Assembly (NCBI GenBank): GCA_025966255.1
Contig: JAOPVG010000171.1
Span: 1-5,073, forward strand
Direction: 5' to 3'
Length of the DNA stretch: 5,073 nucleotides
Source of the DNA: Jatrophihabitans sp.
GTDB lineage: Bacteria > Actinomycetota > Actinomycetes > Mycobacteriales > Jatrophihabitantaceae
This document shows positions 1 to 5,073 of the stretch, in pieces (within the stretch, counting starts at the first letter, position 1; each line of letters opens with the position of its first letter). A program made the position numbers and the translations under genes. The notes under the pieces were generated by a model. The model did not search any database and had not been told where the DNA came from. It saw only the letters and a program-made list of their open reading frames with translations.

Positions 1-1415
1 GACGGATGCCGGTCGGCGACGAGCGCCTGCGGCGTAACGCGGGTCAACGCGGACAGCTGGGCCGTTGCGACCTCGAAGGCCTGCAGGGTGGCGAGATCAT
101 CCATGTCACCCACGTGGGCGGACAGCCACGCATAGCGCCCGTCCGCCAGACAGAAGGTGTTCTTCAGATCGCCACCGACGGCGAGCGCCGGACCCACCTC
201 GACCGGCAGCGCCACCGGCATCGGCGCGTAGCCCCGCGAGCGCCGCACCGGTAATTGCTCGCCCCCGGCGACCCGCACGACCGAGTCGTCGCAGGGGACC
301 TGGATCGGCCGGTCGTGCCCGAGCCACGCGTCGGCGATACCGGCGAGCCGGGCCCGCGCCTCGGTGTCGTCGATGACGATCGGCTCGCCGGCCAGGTTGC
401 CGCTGGTCATCACCAGTGCCCGCGGGGCGTCGTGGCCGGTGAAGAGCAGGTGGTGCAGCGGCGTGTAGGCGAGCATGACGCCGAGATCAGGGCTGTCGGG
501 GGCGACGGCGTCGGCCAGGGCGAGCCTGGCGTCGGTGCGCTTGGGCACGAGCACCACCGGGCGACGCACGTCGCCCAGCAGTGCTCGCTCATCGGCGCTC
601 ATGTCGGTGATCGCCTCGGCGGTTTCGAGATCGGCGACCATCAGCGCGAAGGGCTTGTCACCACGGTCCTTGCGCTTGCGCAGCGTGGCGACGGCGGCCT
701 GATTGGTCGCGTCGCACGCGAGGTGGAACCCGCCGAGCCCCTTGACGGCGACGATCTCGCCCGCGGCCAGCAGCCGCCGAGCCTGCGTGACGGCGAGGTC
801 ACCGACTACTCGCTCGTCGAGGTGATGCAGCACCAGGGTCGGCCCGCAGTCGGGGCAGGCGACGGTCTGGGCATGGAAACGGCGGTCGGCGGGATCGACA
901 TACTCGGCGGCGCACCGCCCGCACAACGGCAAATCGGCCATCGTGGTGGCCGGGCGGTCGTAGGGCAGTTCGCGCACGATCGTGAACCGCGGACCGCAGT
1001 TCGTGCAGCTGATGAAGGCATGCCCGAACCGGCGGTCGGCCGGGTCGCTGAGCTCGGCGAGGCAGTCCGGGCAGGTGGCGACGTCGGGGGAGACGAGCGT
1101 TCGGCCACCACCGGAGCGCGACGATTCGATGACGAAATCGGTGCCGCCGCGGCACGGGACCGGCTCGGCGACGACGTCTTCGACGACCGCCAGGGCGGGC
1201 GCGTCGCTGACCAGCCGGACCGTGAACTGGTCAACCGAGTGAAGTGCACCCTCGACTTCCAGCACCACACCGTCGGCCGTGTTCCCCACCGAACCGGAGA
1301 GCCCGAGTTCGCGGGCCAGCGCATAGACGAAAGGGCGGAATCCAACTCCTTGGACGACACCCGCGACCCGCACCCGCCGCCGACAGCGATCTACGCCGGT
1401 CGCGGGTGCTGCCAC
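1..1415 (-). CDS. hypF: Carbamoyltransferase HypF (5' part of gene, C-terminus beyond window)
   Basis: HypF uses carbamoyl phosphate and ATP to make a carbamoyl adenylate and passes the carbamoyl group to the C-terminal Cys of HypE. This is the first step towards the CN ligands of [NiFe]-hydrogenases, in the cytoplasm. Translation from the GTG at 1415 stays open to the left edge (471 residues of a family usually near 750). Visible domains: acylphosphatase-like, about residues 12-105, with VQGVGFRPF (Arg27) and the SVGNTADG loop (Asn45); two C-x2-C-x18-C-x2-C zinc fingers (Cys115/118/137/140 and 165/168/187/190), each containing DPADRRF; a YrdC-like domain, about 205-395, with [12 protein letters not shown], the K/R-rich [22 protein letters not shown] and CDDSV; and the start of the Kae1-like domain, with [14 protein letters not shown] and the final ADRHP. 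No frameshift or stop was found. It lies downstream of the HTH_42 gene on the same strand. An ATG at 1517 is an alternative start, judged less likely. Family identity is near certain. Confidence 0.96.
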   Translation of the reverse strand, partial: MAAPATGVDRCRRRVRVAGVVQGVGFRPFVYALARELGLSGSVGNTADGVVLEVEGALHSVDQFTVRLVSDAPALAVVEDVVAEPVPCRGGTDFVIESSRSGGGRTLVSPDVATCPDCLAELSDPADRRFGHAFISCTNCGPRFTIVRELPYDRPATTMADLPLCGRCAAEYVDPADRRFHAQTVACPDCGPTLVLHHLDERVVGDLAVTQARRLLAAGEIVAVKGLGGFHLACDATNQAAVATLRKRKDRGDKPFALMVADLETAEAITDMSADERALLGDVRRPVVLVPKRTDARLALADAVAPDSPDLGVMLAYTPLHHLLFTGHDAPRALVMTSGNLAGEPIVIDDTEARARLAGIADAWLGHDRPIQVPCDDSVVRVAGGEQLPVRRSRGYAPMPVALPVEVGPALAVGGDLKNTFCLADGRYAWLSAHVGDMDDLATLQAFEVATAQLSALTRVTPQALVADRHP

Positions 1416-1553
1416 TGGCTCGACCCCCTGCTCGGACTGCCGGTTCGGCCGGCGCCCGATTCCGGAGCGGAAGTCGAATCGACGAACACGTGATGCGGGA
1501 TGTGTCGTGGATCTCATTCGACCCTACTACCGGAAGCGGAGTGCGTCAGGCGG
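1416..1553 (-). promoter_or_regulatory. hypF leader / gap with clustered small inverted repeats
   Basis: This stretch separates the HTH_42 stop from the preferred hypF start. It is visibly less GC-biased than the genes. It holds two abutting imperfect palindromes, TTCCG-GAG-CGGAA (1460-1472) and GTCGA-A-TCGAC (1473-1483), a CACGTG (1487-1492), and a distal pair GTCGAAT (1473-1479) / ATTCGAC (1516-1522). These could be an operator or a folded leader. No convincing -35/-10 pair was seen, so a promoter is only inferred. If hypF starts at 1517, most of this would be coding and the gap would shrink to 36 bp. Confidence 0.3.
1424..1429 (-). promoter_or_regulatory. Ribosome binding site deciding the hypF start
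   Basis: AGGGGG on the minus strand lies 8 nt upstream of the GTG at 1415. From that start HypF has about 11 residues before the arginine-rich lead-in to its acylphosphatase domain, which is usual for the family. The alternative ATG at 1517 has a weaker AGGG (1522-1525) only 4 nt away. It would add 34 arginine-rich residues, about a third of whose codons end in A or T, unlike the rest of the gene. Confidence 0.55.
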
Positions 1554-2642
1554 TCAATTCGAGGGGTGTGGATCAGCGATCTCGAGGGTCACCGGGCGGC
1601 TGAGGAACCGCGCGATGTCGGCGATCTCGGCGTCGATACCGCGGAGCACGGGTCGGGGCAACGGTTCGAACGGGCGCACGGTGATGCGGGCCGGATCCCT
1701 TCCTCTGGCCAGCGCCCAGCGGCCCACTACCCGGCCGTCGACCAGGACGGCCGGGTGGATCATGCCGCCCTCGTAGATCTGTCCGCGCAACTCGGCTTCG
1801 AGGATCGCCTCGCGGTCACGGTAGCCGAGCAGGTAGTTGTCGAACGCGGCCAGCAGCCGCACCGCACCCGCCGCCTCGACCTCGCCGAGCCGGTAGCCGG
1901 GCCGTCCGTCGACGTCGGTGGCGGTCAGCTCGTCTGCGATCAGCGCGACCGCCCGCGACGACGGCAGTCCGGACCACGTCGTGAAGTCGGCCGGTGTCGC
2001 GGGGGAGAAGGCGGTGAAGTAGCGGCGGGCGAGCTCGGCCAAGGCGTCGTCGCCGCTGGGACCGGCGGGGGCGTCGGGCACCCACGCATCGAGCCGGGCG
2101 AAGGTGGCGTCGCGGCCGCGGTCGGGGCCCCGGCATACCAGTCCGATCGTGCTCGCGTACACGATCGCGTGGGTGTGCGCCTGCGGGTCAGGGCTGTCGA
2201 TGATGATGCCGCGCTCGGTGAGGCCGGCCTTGATCTCGGCCCGGGTGCGCGGACCGTCGGCCAGTAGCTGCGTCAGCCCCGCGACGCTGCGTTCGAGCAC
2301 GTCGTCGGTGAGCCCGAGCTGGCGCCAGCGGGTGCGGTACTTCCGGGCGATCGCGGGCCCGATGAGGCGGACCAGCCAGCGCAGGTCGGCGGTGTCGACG
2401 AGGTGGATCGTGCCGCGCATGAGCCAGGTGCGGGTGACCGAGCGGTCGGTCTGGATGGCATGCAGCACGTCCGCCTCGGTGAGGTCGGCCGCGCGGGACC
2501 GGATTCCCAGCCGGGATGCCTGCGGATCCTGGGCCTGTATGGCTACGGTCAGCGCCGCAGCCGCCGCCACCGACCCGCAATCGCGCCCGGCCAGGCCGTG
2601 CCGGGCGATGCGCTCGCGCAGGAGCGCCCTTCGTCCGGTCAT
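1554..2642 (-). CDS. Winged-helix HTH_42 family protein, probable AlkZ-like DNA glycosylase
   Basis: The 362-residue product belongs to the HTH_42/AlkZ superfamily (PF06224), which includes AlkZ of Streptomyces sahachiroi (azinomycin self-resistance) and E. coli YcaQ, glycosylases that excise bulky alkylated bases and unhook interstrand crosslinks. Family marks seen: an N-terminal helical wing with IQAQDPQA (Gln36, Gln38), TWLMRGTIHLVD at 72-83, FSPATPADFTTWSGL at 212-226, FDNYLLGYRDRE at 267-278, and VLVDGRVVGRWAL near 299-311. The Gln-Ala-Gln falls almost exactly where AlkZ has its catalytic Gln37/Gln39 (QΦQ); YcaQ-type enzymes have QΦD. The start is taken at the ATG at 2642, because it gives the usual short N-terminus. 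A GTG at 2693 would add 17 residues without family resemblance. No strong Shine-Dalgarno precedes either. Membership is secure; glycosylase activity and substrate are inferred. Many actinobacterial members are uncharacterised and annotated only as winged-helix proteins. Confidence 0.9.
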   Translation of the reverse strand: MTGRRALLRERIARHGLAGRDCGSVAAAAALTVAIQAQDPQASRLGIRSRAADLTEADVLHAIQTDRSVTRTWLMRGTIHLVDTADLRWLVRLIGPAIARKYRTRWRQLGLTDDVLERSVAGLTQLLADGPRTRAEIKAGLTERGIIIDSPDPQAHTHAIVYASTIGLVCRGPDRGRDATFARLDAWVPDAPAGPSGDDALAELARRYFTAFSPATPADFTTWSGLPSSRAVALIADELTATDVDGRPGYRLGEVEAAGAVRLLAAFDNYLLGYRDREAILEAELRGQIYEGGMIHPAVLVDGRVVGRWALARGRDPARITVRPFEPLPRPVLRGIDAEIADIARFLSRPVTLEIADPHPSN

Positions 2643-2717
2643 GGGAGCAGTGTGCCGTCCGGCACCGACAGTTCGGGCCCCACCGGGTGGCACAGCGCGT
2701 CATGCCAGGATCGGCAA
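2643..2717. promoter_or_regulatory. Divergent intergenic region with inverted repeats
   Basis: These 75 bp lie between the start codons of the HTH_42 gene (minus) and the LmeA-family gene (plus), so promoters for both are expected here or just inside the genes. Visible structure: a perfect GTGCCG-TC-CGGCAC (2652-2665), CCACC-G-GGTGG (2680-2690), and a longer-range TGTGCC/GGCACA pair (2651-2656 with 2689-2694). No recognisable -10/-35 elements were seen, which is common for actinobacterial promoters. If the HTH_42 protein begins at 2693, part of this region is coding. Confidence 0.35.
2707..2710 (+). promoter_or_regulatory. Ribosome binding site of the LmeA-family gene
   Basis: AGGA sits 7 nt before the ATG at 2718. 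It selects this start over in-frame upstream codons as far as 2403, which would run antisense through the N-terminal half of the HTH_42 gene and place about 105 non-homologous residues before the membrane anchor. Confidence 0.65.
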
Positions 2718-3428
2718 ATGACCGCTACCGCGACGGGGGGCGCCCGCGTGCTGCGACGCGTCGCGATCGGCCTCGTCATTCTCGTGGTGCTCCTCGTCGT
2801 TGCCGACCGCGTCGGGAACTACGTCGCGGAGCGCACGGCCGGGAACACGATCCAGCAGTCGCAGCACCTCACGTCGCGGCCCGACGTGAACATCGGCGGT
2901 TTCCCCTTCCTCACCCAGCTCGCGGCCGGGCACTTCGACAAGATCACGGTGACCGCCTCCCACGTGCCCGTCGGCTCGGCCAGCGTGCCGCTGCAGGTCG
3001 CCCAGGTGCACGTCGAGTTCGACGGCGTCACCGTGTCGCGCGCCTTCTCCTCGGTGCACGCGAACACGGCCAACGCCATCGCGCTCGTGAACTACGCCGA
3101 CCTGAGCAAGACCCTCGGCGTCGATCTCGCCTATGCCGGCAACGGCCGGATCAAGGCGAGCAAGTCGGTGAGCCTCGCCGGCCGGACGCTGAGCGCGGAG
3201 GTCACCACGCAGCCCATCCTCGCCAACGGCGCGCTGTCCTTCGGCAGCACGCAGATCAACGGCGCGGGCCAGCTCAGCGGAGAGGTGACCGCGCTGCTGA
3301 ACAAGGTGTTCGATGTGTCCGTGCCGTTGCAGGGCATCCCGTTCCAGATCCAGGTGAAGTCGCTGACCGTCGACGAGCGGGGCCTGCACATCAACCTGAC
3401 CGGCGCCAATCTCTCCTACGCCAACTAG
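2718..3428 (+). CDS. LmeA-family (DUF2993) phospholipid-binding protein
   Basis: The product is a 236-residue envelope protein. After a short basic N-terminus (Arg10, Arg13, Arg14) comes one hydrophobic segment at about 15-29 (VAIGLVILVVLLVVA), a signal anchor or signal peptide with no lipobox Cys. The rest is an exported DUF2993 domain. Its hallmark is PDVNIGGFPFLTQLAAGHFD at 55-74, followed by alternating beta-strand-like sequence and ending in LSYAN. The family type is mycobacterial LmeA, a periplasmic phospholipid-binding protein needed for normal mannan backbone elongation of lipomannan. Actinobacteria often carry several DUF2993 paralogues, so a lipomannan role is not assured here and no gene symbol is given. 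The gene is monocistronic in the window: divergent from the HTH_42 gene and convergent with the kinase, with which it shares the four bases CTAG at the stop codons. Start choice is supported by AGGA 7 nt upstream. Confidence 0.88.
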   Translation: MTATATGGARVLRRVAIGLVILVVLLVVADRVGNYVAERTAGNTIQQSQHLTSRPDVNIGGFPFLTQLAAGHFDKITVTASHVPVGSASVPLQVAQVHVEFDGVTVSRAFSSVHANTANAIALVNYADLSKTLGVDLAYAGNGRIKASKSVSLAGRTLSAEVTTQPILANGALSFGSTQINGAGQLSGEVTALLNKVFDVSVPLQGIPFQIQVKSLTVDERGLHINLTGANLSYAN

Positions 3429-4306
3429 GAGTACGCCGGCCGGGCGCCGGCCCGGCTGACCGCCCGGGCCCCGAGGGCGGCCGCGGCAAGCAAGCAGCCG
3501 GCGACGTCCTGCCCAGCGAGGCGGGCGGCGAGAAACCCGGCGGAGAACGCGTCGCCGGCGCCGGTGCTGTCCAAAGCGGTGACCGGGTCGGGCGCAACGC
3601 TCTGCCGCAGCACGCCGTCGGACCAGTGCGCGCCGGCCGATCCGTTCTTGACGACCGCCTCGCCGAACCGCCCGCCGAGCGAGGTCACCGGGTCGGCATC
3701 CAGCCCGGCCAGCACGCGCGCCTCGTCGTCATTCGCGAACAGCAGCACGTCCTGGCCCACCCACCCGGCAAACGCGTCCGACCCGGCGGCCGCCAGAGGT
3801 GCGGCCGAGGCCGCATCCACCGCGACCGTCCAGCTCCGCTCGCGGGCGACGGCCAGCGCGGCGAGCGCGAACGGCCGCGACCCCCCGCTGAGCAAGGCGT
3901 AGCCGGACACGTAGAGGCAGTTGGCGTCATCGGGCAGCACGGCCGCTGCCGCGACCTGGCCGAGCCCGGCATTGGCGCCCCCATCCGGGATCATCGTGCG
4001 CTCACCGTCCGGGTCGACGAGCACGATGCACGTGCCGGTCGCTCGCGTGGGGTCGACACTCACTGCGGCGATCACACCCGCGGCGGTCAGGTCGGCCACC
4101 GCGCGCCGGCCGAGCGCATCATCGCCGACCCGTCCGACGAAGGTCGCCCGGGTGCCGCACGCGGCCAGCCAGGCCGCGACGTTCGCCGCCGCCCCGCCGC
4201 CGTGCAGGGTGATCGTCGCGGGCGTGTCCGAGCCGGGTGCCAGCGGGCCGGGCAGCTGCGCCACCACGTCGACCATCAGATCGCCGACGCACACGACGTG
4301 CGGCAT
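3425..4306 (-). CDS. PfkB-family carbohydrate kinase, probable pseudouridine kinase
   Basis: This is a 293-residue cytoplasmic ATP-dependent kinase of the ribokinase/PfkB family. Evidence: the N-terminal strand VVCVGDLMVDVV (4-15); the first PfkB signature region GGGAAANVAAWLAACG (36-51) followed by FVGRVGDDALG; GERTMIPDGGAN in the lid/substrate region; ANDDEARVL, matching the family NxxE-like segment; VVKNGSAGA; and the C-terminal signature DSTGAGDAFSAGFL (246-259), whose Asp252 is the expected catalytic base and whose GAGD forms the anion hole. The start ATG at 4306 overlaps the psuG stop by one base (TGATG), so translation is probably coupled. PfkB sequences alone do not fix the substrate. 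The partner gene makes pseudouridine to pseudouridine 5'-phosphate the best inference (PsuK role). Another nucleoside or sugar kinase activity is possible, as the sequence is not closely like E. coli PsuK. The gene ends in a 4-bp tail-to-tail overlap with the LmeA-family gene. Confidence 0.92.
   Translation of the reverse strand: MPHVVCVGDLMVDVVAQLPGPLAPGSDTPATITLHGGGAAANVAAWLAACGTRATFVGRVGDDALGRRAVADLTAAGVIAAVSVDPTRATGTCIVLVDPDGERTMIPDGGANAGLGQVAAAAVLPDDANCLYVSGYALLSGGSRPFALAALAVARERSWTVAVDAASAAPLAAAGSDAFAGWVGQDVLLFANDDEARVLAGLDADPVTSLGGRFGEAVVKNGSAGAHWSDGVLRQSVAPDPVTALDSTGAGDAFSAGFLAARLAGQDVAGCLLAAAALGARAVSRAGARPAYS
3437..3480 (+). terminator. Tandem GC hairpins just past the LmeA-family stop
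   Basis: Starting 9 nt after the stop at 3426-3428 there is a hairpin with perfect 7-bp arms GCCGGGC/GCCCGGC (3439-3445 and 3450-3456) and a 4-nt loop. It extends to 9 bp (3437-3458) with one G-U pair. A second hairpin follows, CCGCCC/GGGCGG (3460-3465 and 3475-3480). No U tract follows, so this would be a non-canonical terminator of the kind often proposed in actinobacteria. Both hairpins lie inside the last codons of the opposite-strand kinase, so coding GC bias alone could produce them. Confidence 0.35.
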
Positions 4307-5073
4307 CAGCCGGGAGCGCGGTACGCCGCGGCGACCTCGGCGGCCAGGCGGGCGTTCGACAGCACGAGCGCGACGTTCGCGGCCAGCGATGCGCCGTGCG
4401 TCTCGCGATGGAAGAAGTCGAGCAGGAACGGAGTGACGTCCTTGCCGTGCACCCCGGCCGCGTCGGCCGCGGCAAGGCCGAGCGTGAGCGTGTGGTCGTG
4501 CAGCTCGCGGTCGAGTTCGTCGGCCGGGTCGATCGGATTGGCGAGGACGAGCCCGTAGCCGGCGCTGCCGAGCCGATCCTGCGCCCGCAGCACGTCCGCG
4601 ACCTGCGCGGCGGTGGACACCGTCCAGTACAGGTCATGCCCGGAGTCGCGCAGGTAGAAGCCGGGGAAACGGTCGGTGCGGTAGCCGATGAGCCCGACGT
4701 TGAGCGTCTCGAGCCGCTCCAGCGTGGCGCCGACGTCGAGGATCGACTTGACGCCCGCACACACCACCAGCACCGGCGTGCGGGACAGCGTGGTCAGGTC
4801 GGCCGACTCGTCCCACGTGTCGCGGGCGCCTCGATGCACGCCGCCGAGGCCGCCCGTGGCGAAGACCCGCACGGCCGCCTGCGCCGCCAGATGCGCGGTG
4901 GACGCGACTGTTGTGGCGCCGACCCCACCGCGGGCCGCGACCACGGCGAGGTCGCGCACGCTCACCTTCACGACGTCGGGGTCGCCGGCCACCTGCTCGA
5001 GCGCGGCGTCGTCCAGACCGATCCGGGCCTGTCCGTCGACCACGGCGATGGTCGCCGGCACCGCGCCGCCGTC
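4306..5073 (-). CDS. psuG: Pseudouridine-5'-phosphate glycosidase (N-terminus beyond window)
   Basis: PsuG (IndA/YeiN family) cleaves the C-C glycosidic bond of pseudouridine 5'-phosphate reversibly to uracil and ribose 5-phosphate in pseudouridine catabolism. The frame is open to the right edge, giving 255 residues of a family near 305-312. Against E. coli PsuG as recalled, the segment starts about four residues before the conserved VPATIA motif (E. coli Val61), so about 56 residues, including the conserved acid Glu31, are outside. Seen in order: VPATIA, KVSVRDL, GATTVAST, FATGGLGGVHRGA, SADL (matching metal-binding Asp149), VVCAGVKSILDVG with the Schiff-base Lys (matching Lys166; codon 4747-4749), LIGYRTDRFPGFY, LVLANPI, GKDVTPFLL and SLAANVALVLSNA. 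The key residues inside the window are intact. The GTG at 5061 is the Val of VPATIA, not a start. The stop overlaps the kinase ATG by one base. Confidence 0.95.
   Translation of the reverse strand, partial: DGGAVPATIAVVDGQARIGLDDAALEQVAGDPDVVKVSVRDLAVVAARGGVGATTVASTAHLAAQAAVRVFATGGLGGVHRGARDTWDESADLTTLSRTPVLVVCAGVKSILDVGATLERLETLNVGLIGYRTDRFPGFYLRDSGHDLYWTVSTAAQVADVLRAQDRLGSAGYGLVLANPIDPADELDRELHDHTLTLGLAAADAAGVHGKDVTPFLLDFFHRETHGASLAANVALVLSNARLAAEVAAAYRAPG

Noticed and set aside
255..1493. 412-residue plus-strand open frame opposite hypF
   Set aside because: Its product is rich in Gly, Arg, Asp, His and Val without any recognisable motif, as expected from the complement of a high-GC gene. 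The opposite strand encodes a clear HypF with all its hallmarks.
1500..2267. 255-residue plus-strand open frame opposite the HTH_42 gene
   Set aside because: It has no domain-like features and low-complexity composition, and the minus strand explains the region.
2643..2693. GTG at 2693 as the start of the HTH_42 protein
   Set aside because: The 17 extra residues are Gly/Pro/Arg-rich and lack family resemblance, and they would use up most of the divergent promoter region. It is not excluded, since neither start has a good ribosome binding site.
2403..2717. N-terminal extension of the LmeA-family protein to an upstream ATG
   Set aside because: It would add about 105 residues antisense to the HTH_42 gene before the membrane anchor. 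The ATG at 2718 has a well-placed AGGA and gives a normal family length.
2516..4558. 680-residue plus-strand open frame spanning four annotated genes
   Set aside because: It is an Arg/Ala/Gly/Pro-rich shadow. It crosses the whole LmeA-family gene in another frame and runs antisense to the kinase, psuG and HTH_42 genes, all of which have solid family support.
5059..5061. GTG at 5061 as the psuG start
   Set aside because: It encodes the Val of the conserved internal VPATIA motif, the frame stays open to the window edge, and about 56 conserved N-terminal residues would be missing.
1..5073. Search by eye for CRISPR arrays, insertion sequences, tRNA/rRNA genes, attachment sites and long direct repeats
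   Set aside because: None seen. All of the window except two short intergenic gaps is explained by protein-coding genes with uniform high-GC codon use, and nothing suggests recent transfer.

Overview
The window is very GC-rich (roughly 70%), with strong G/C bias at third codon positions and short gaps between genes. It looks like actinobacterial chromosome. The LmeA/DUF2993-type membrane-anchored protein points towards the Mycobacteriales (Mycobacterium, Nocardia, Rhodococcus, Gordonia and relatives). This is an inference from gene content; there is no rRNA or tRNA in the window to confirm it.

Layout, left to right. (1) Minus strand, about 1-1415: the first 471 residues of HypF, the carbamoyltransferase that starts assembly of the [NiFe]-hydrogenase cyanide ligands; its C-terminal part lies beyond the left edge. 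(2) About 1416-1553: a 138-bp leader with small inverted repeats. (3) Minus strand, 1554-2642: a winged-helix HTH_42 (PF06224) protein with a Gln-x-Gln motif where AlkZ-type DNA glycosylases carry theirs. (4) About 2643-2717: a divergent intergenic region. (5) Plus strand, 2718-3428: a membrane-anchored LmeA-family phospholipid-binding protein. (6) Minus strand, 3425-4306: a PfkB-family sugar kinase whose end overlaps the LmeA-family gene tail to tail. (7) Minus strand, 4306 to the right edge: PsuG, pseudouridine-5'-phosphate glycosidase, missing about its first 56 residues at the window edge.

The kinase and PsuG overlap by one base and form a two-step pseudouridine breakdown module: phosphorylation of pseudouridine, then cleavage to uracil and ribose 5-phosphate. 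The HTH_42 gene and hypF share a strand and may be co-transcribed, but no functional link is obvious. The LmeA-family gene is an independent cell-envelope gene on the opposite strand.

I found no mobile element, CRISPR array, RNA gene or clearly new multi-gene system. The most interesting single item is the probable AlkZ-like DNA glycosylase. Long open frames on the plus strand opposite the minus-strand genes are best explained as high-GC shadows.
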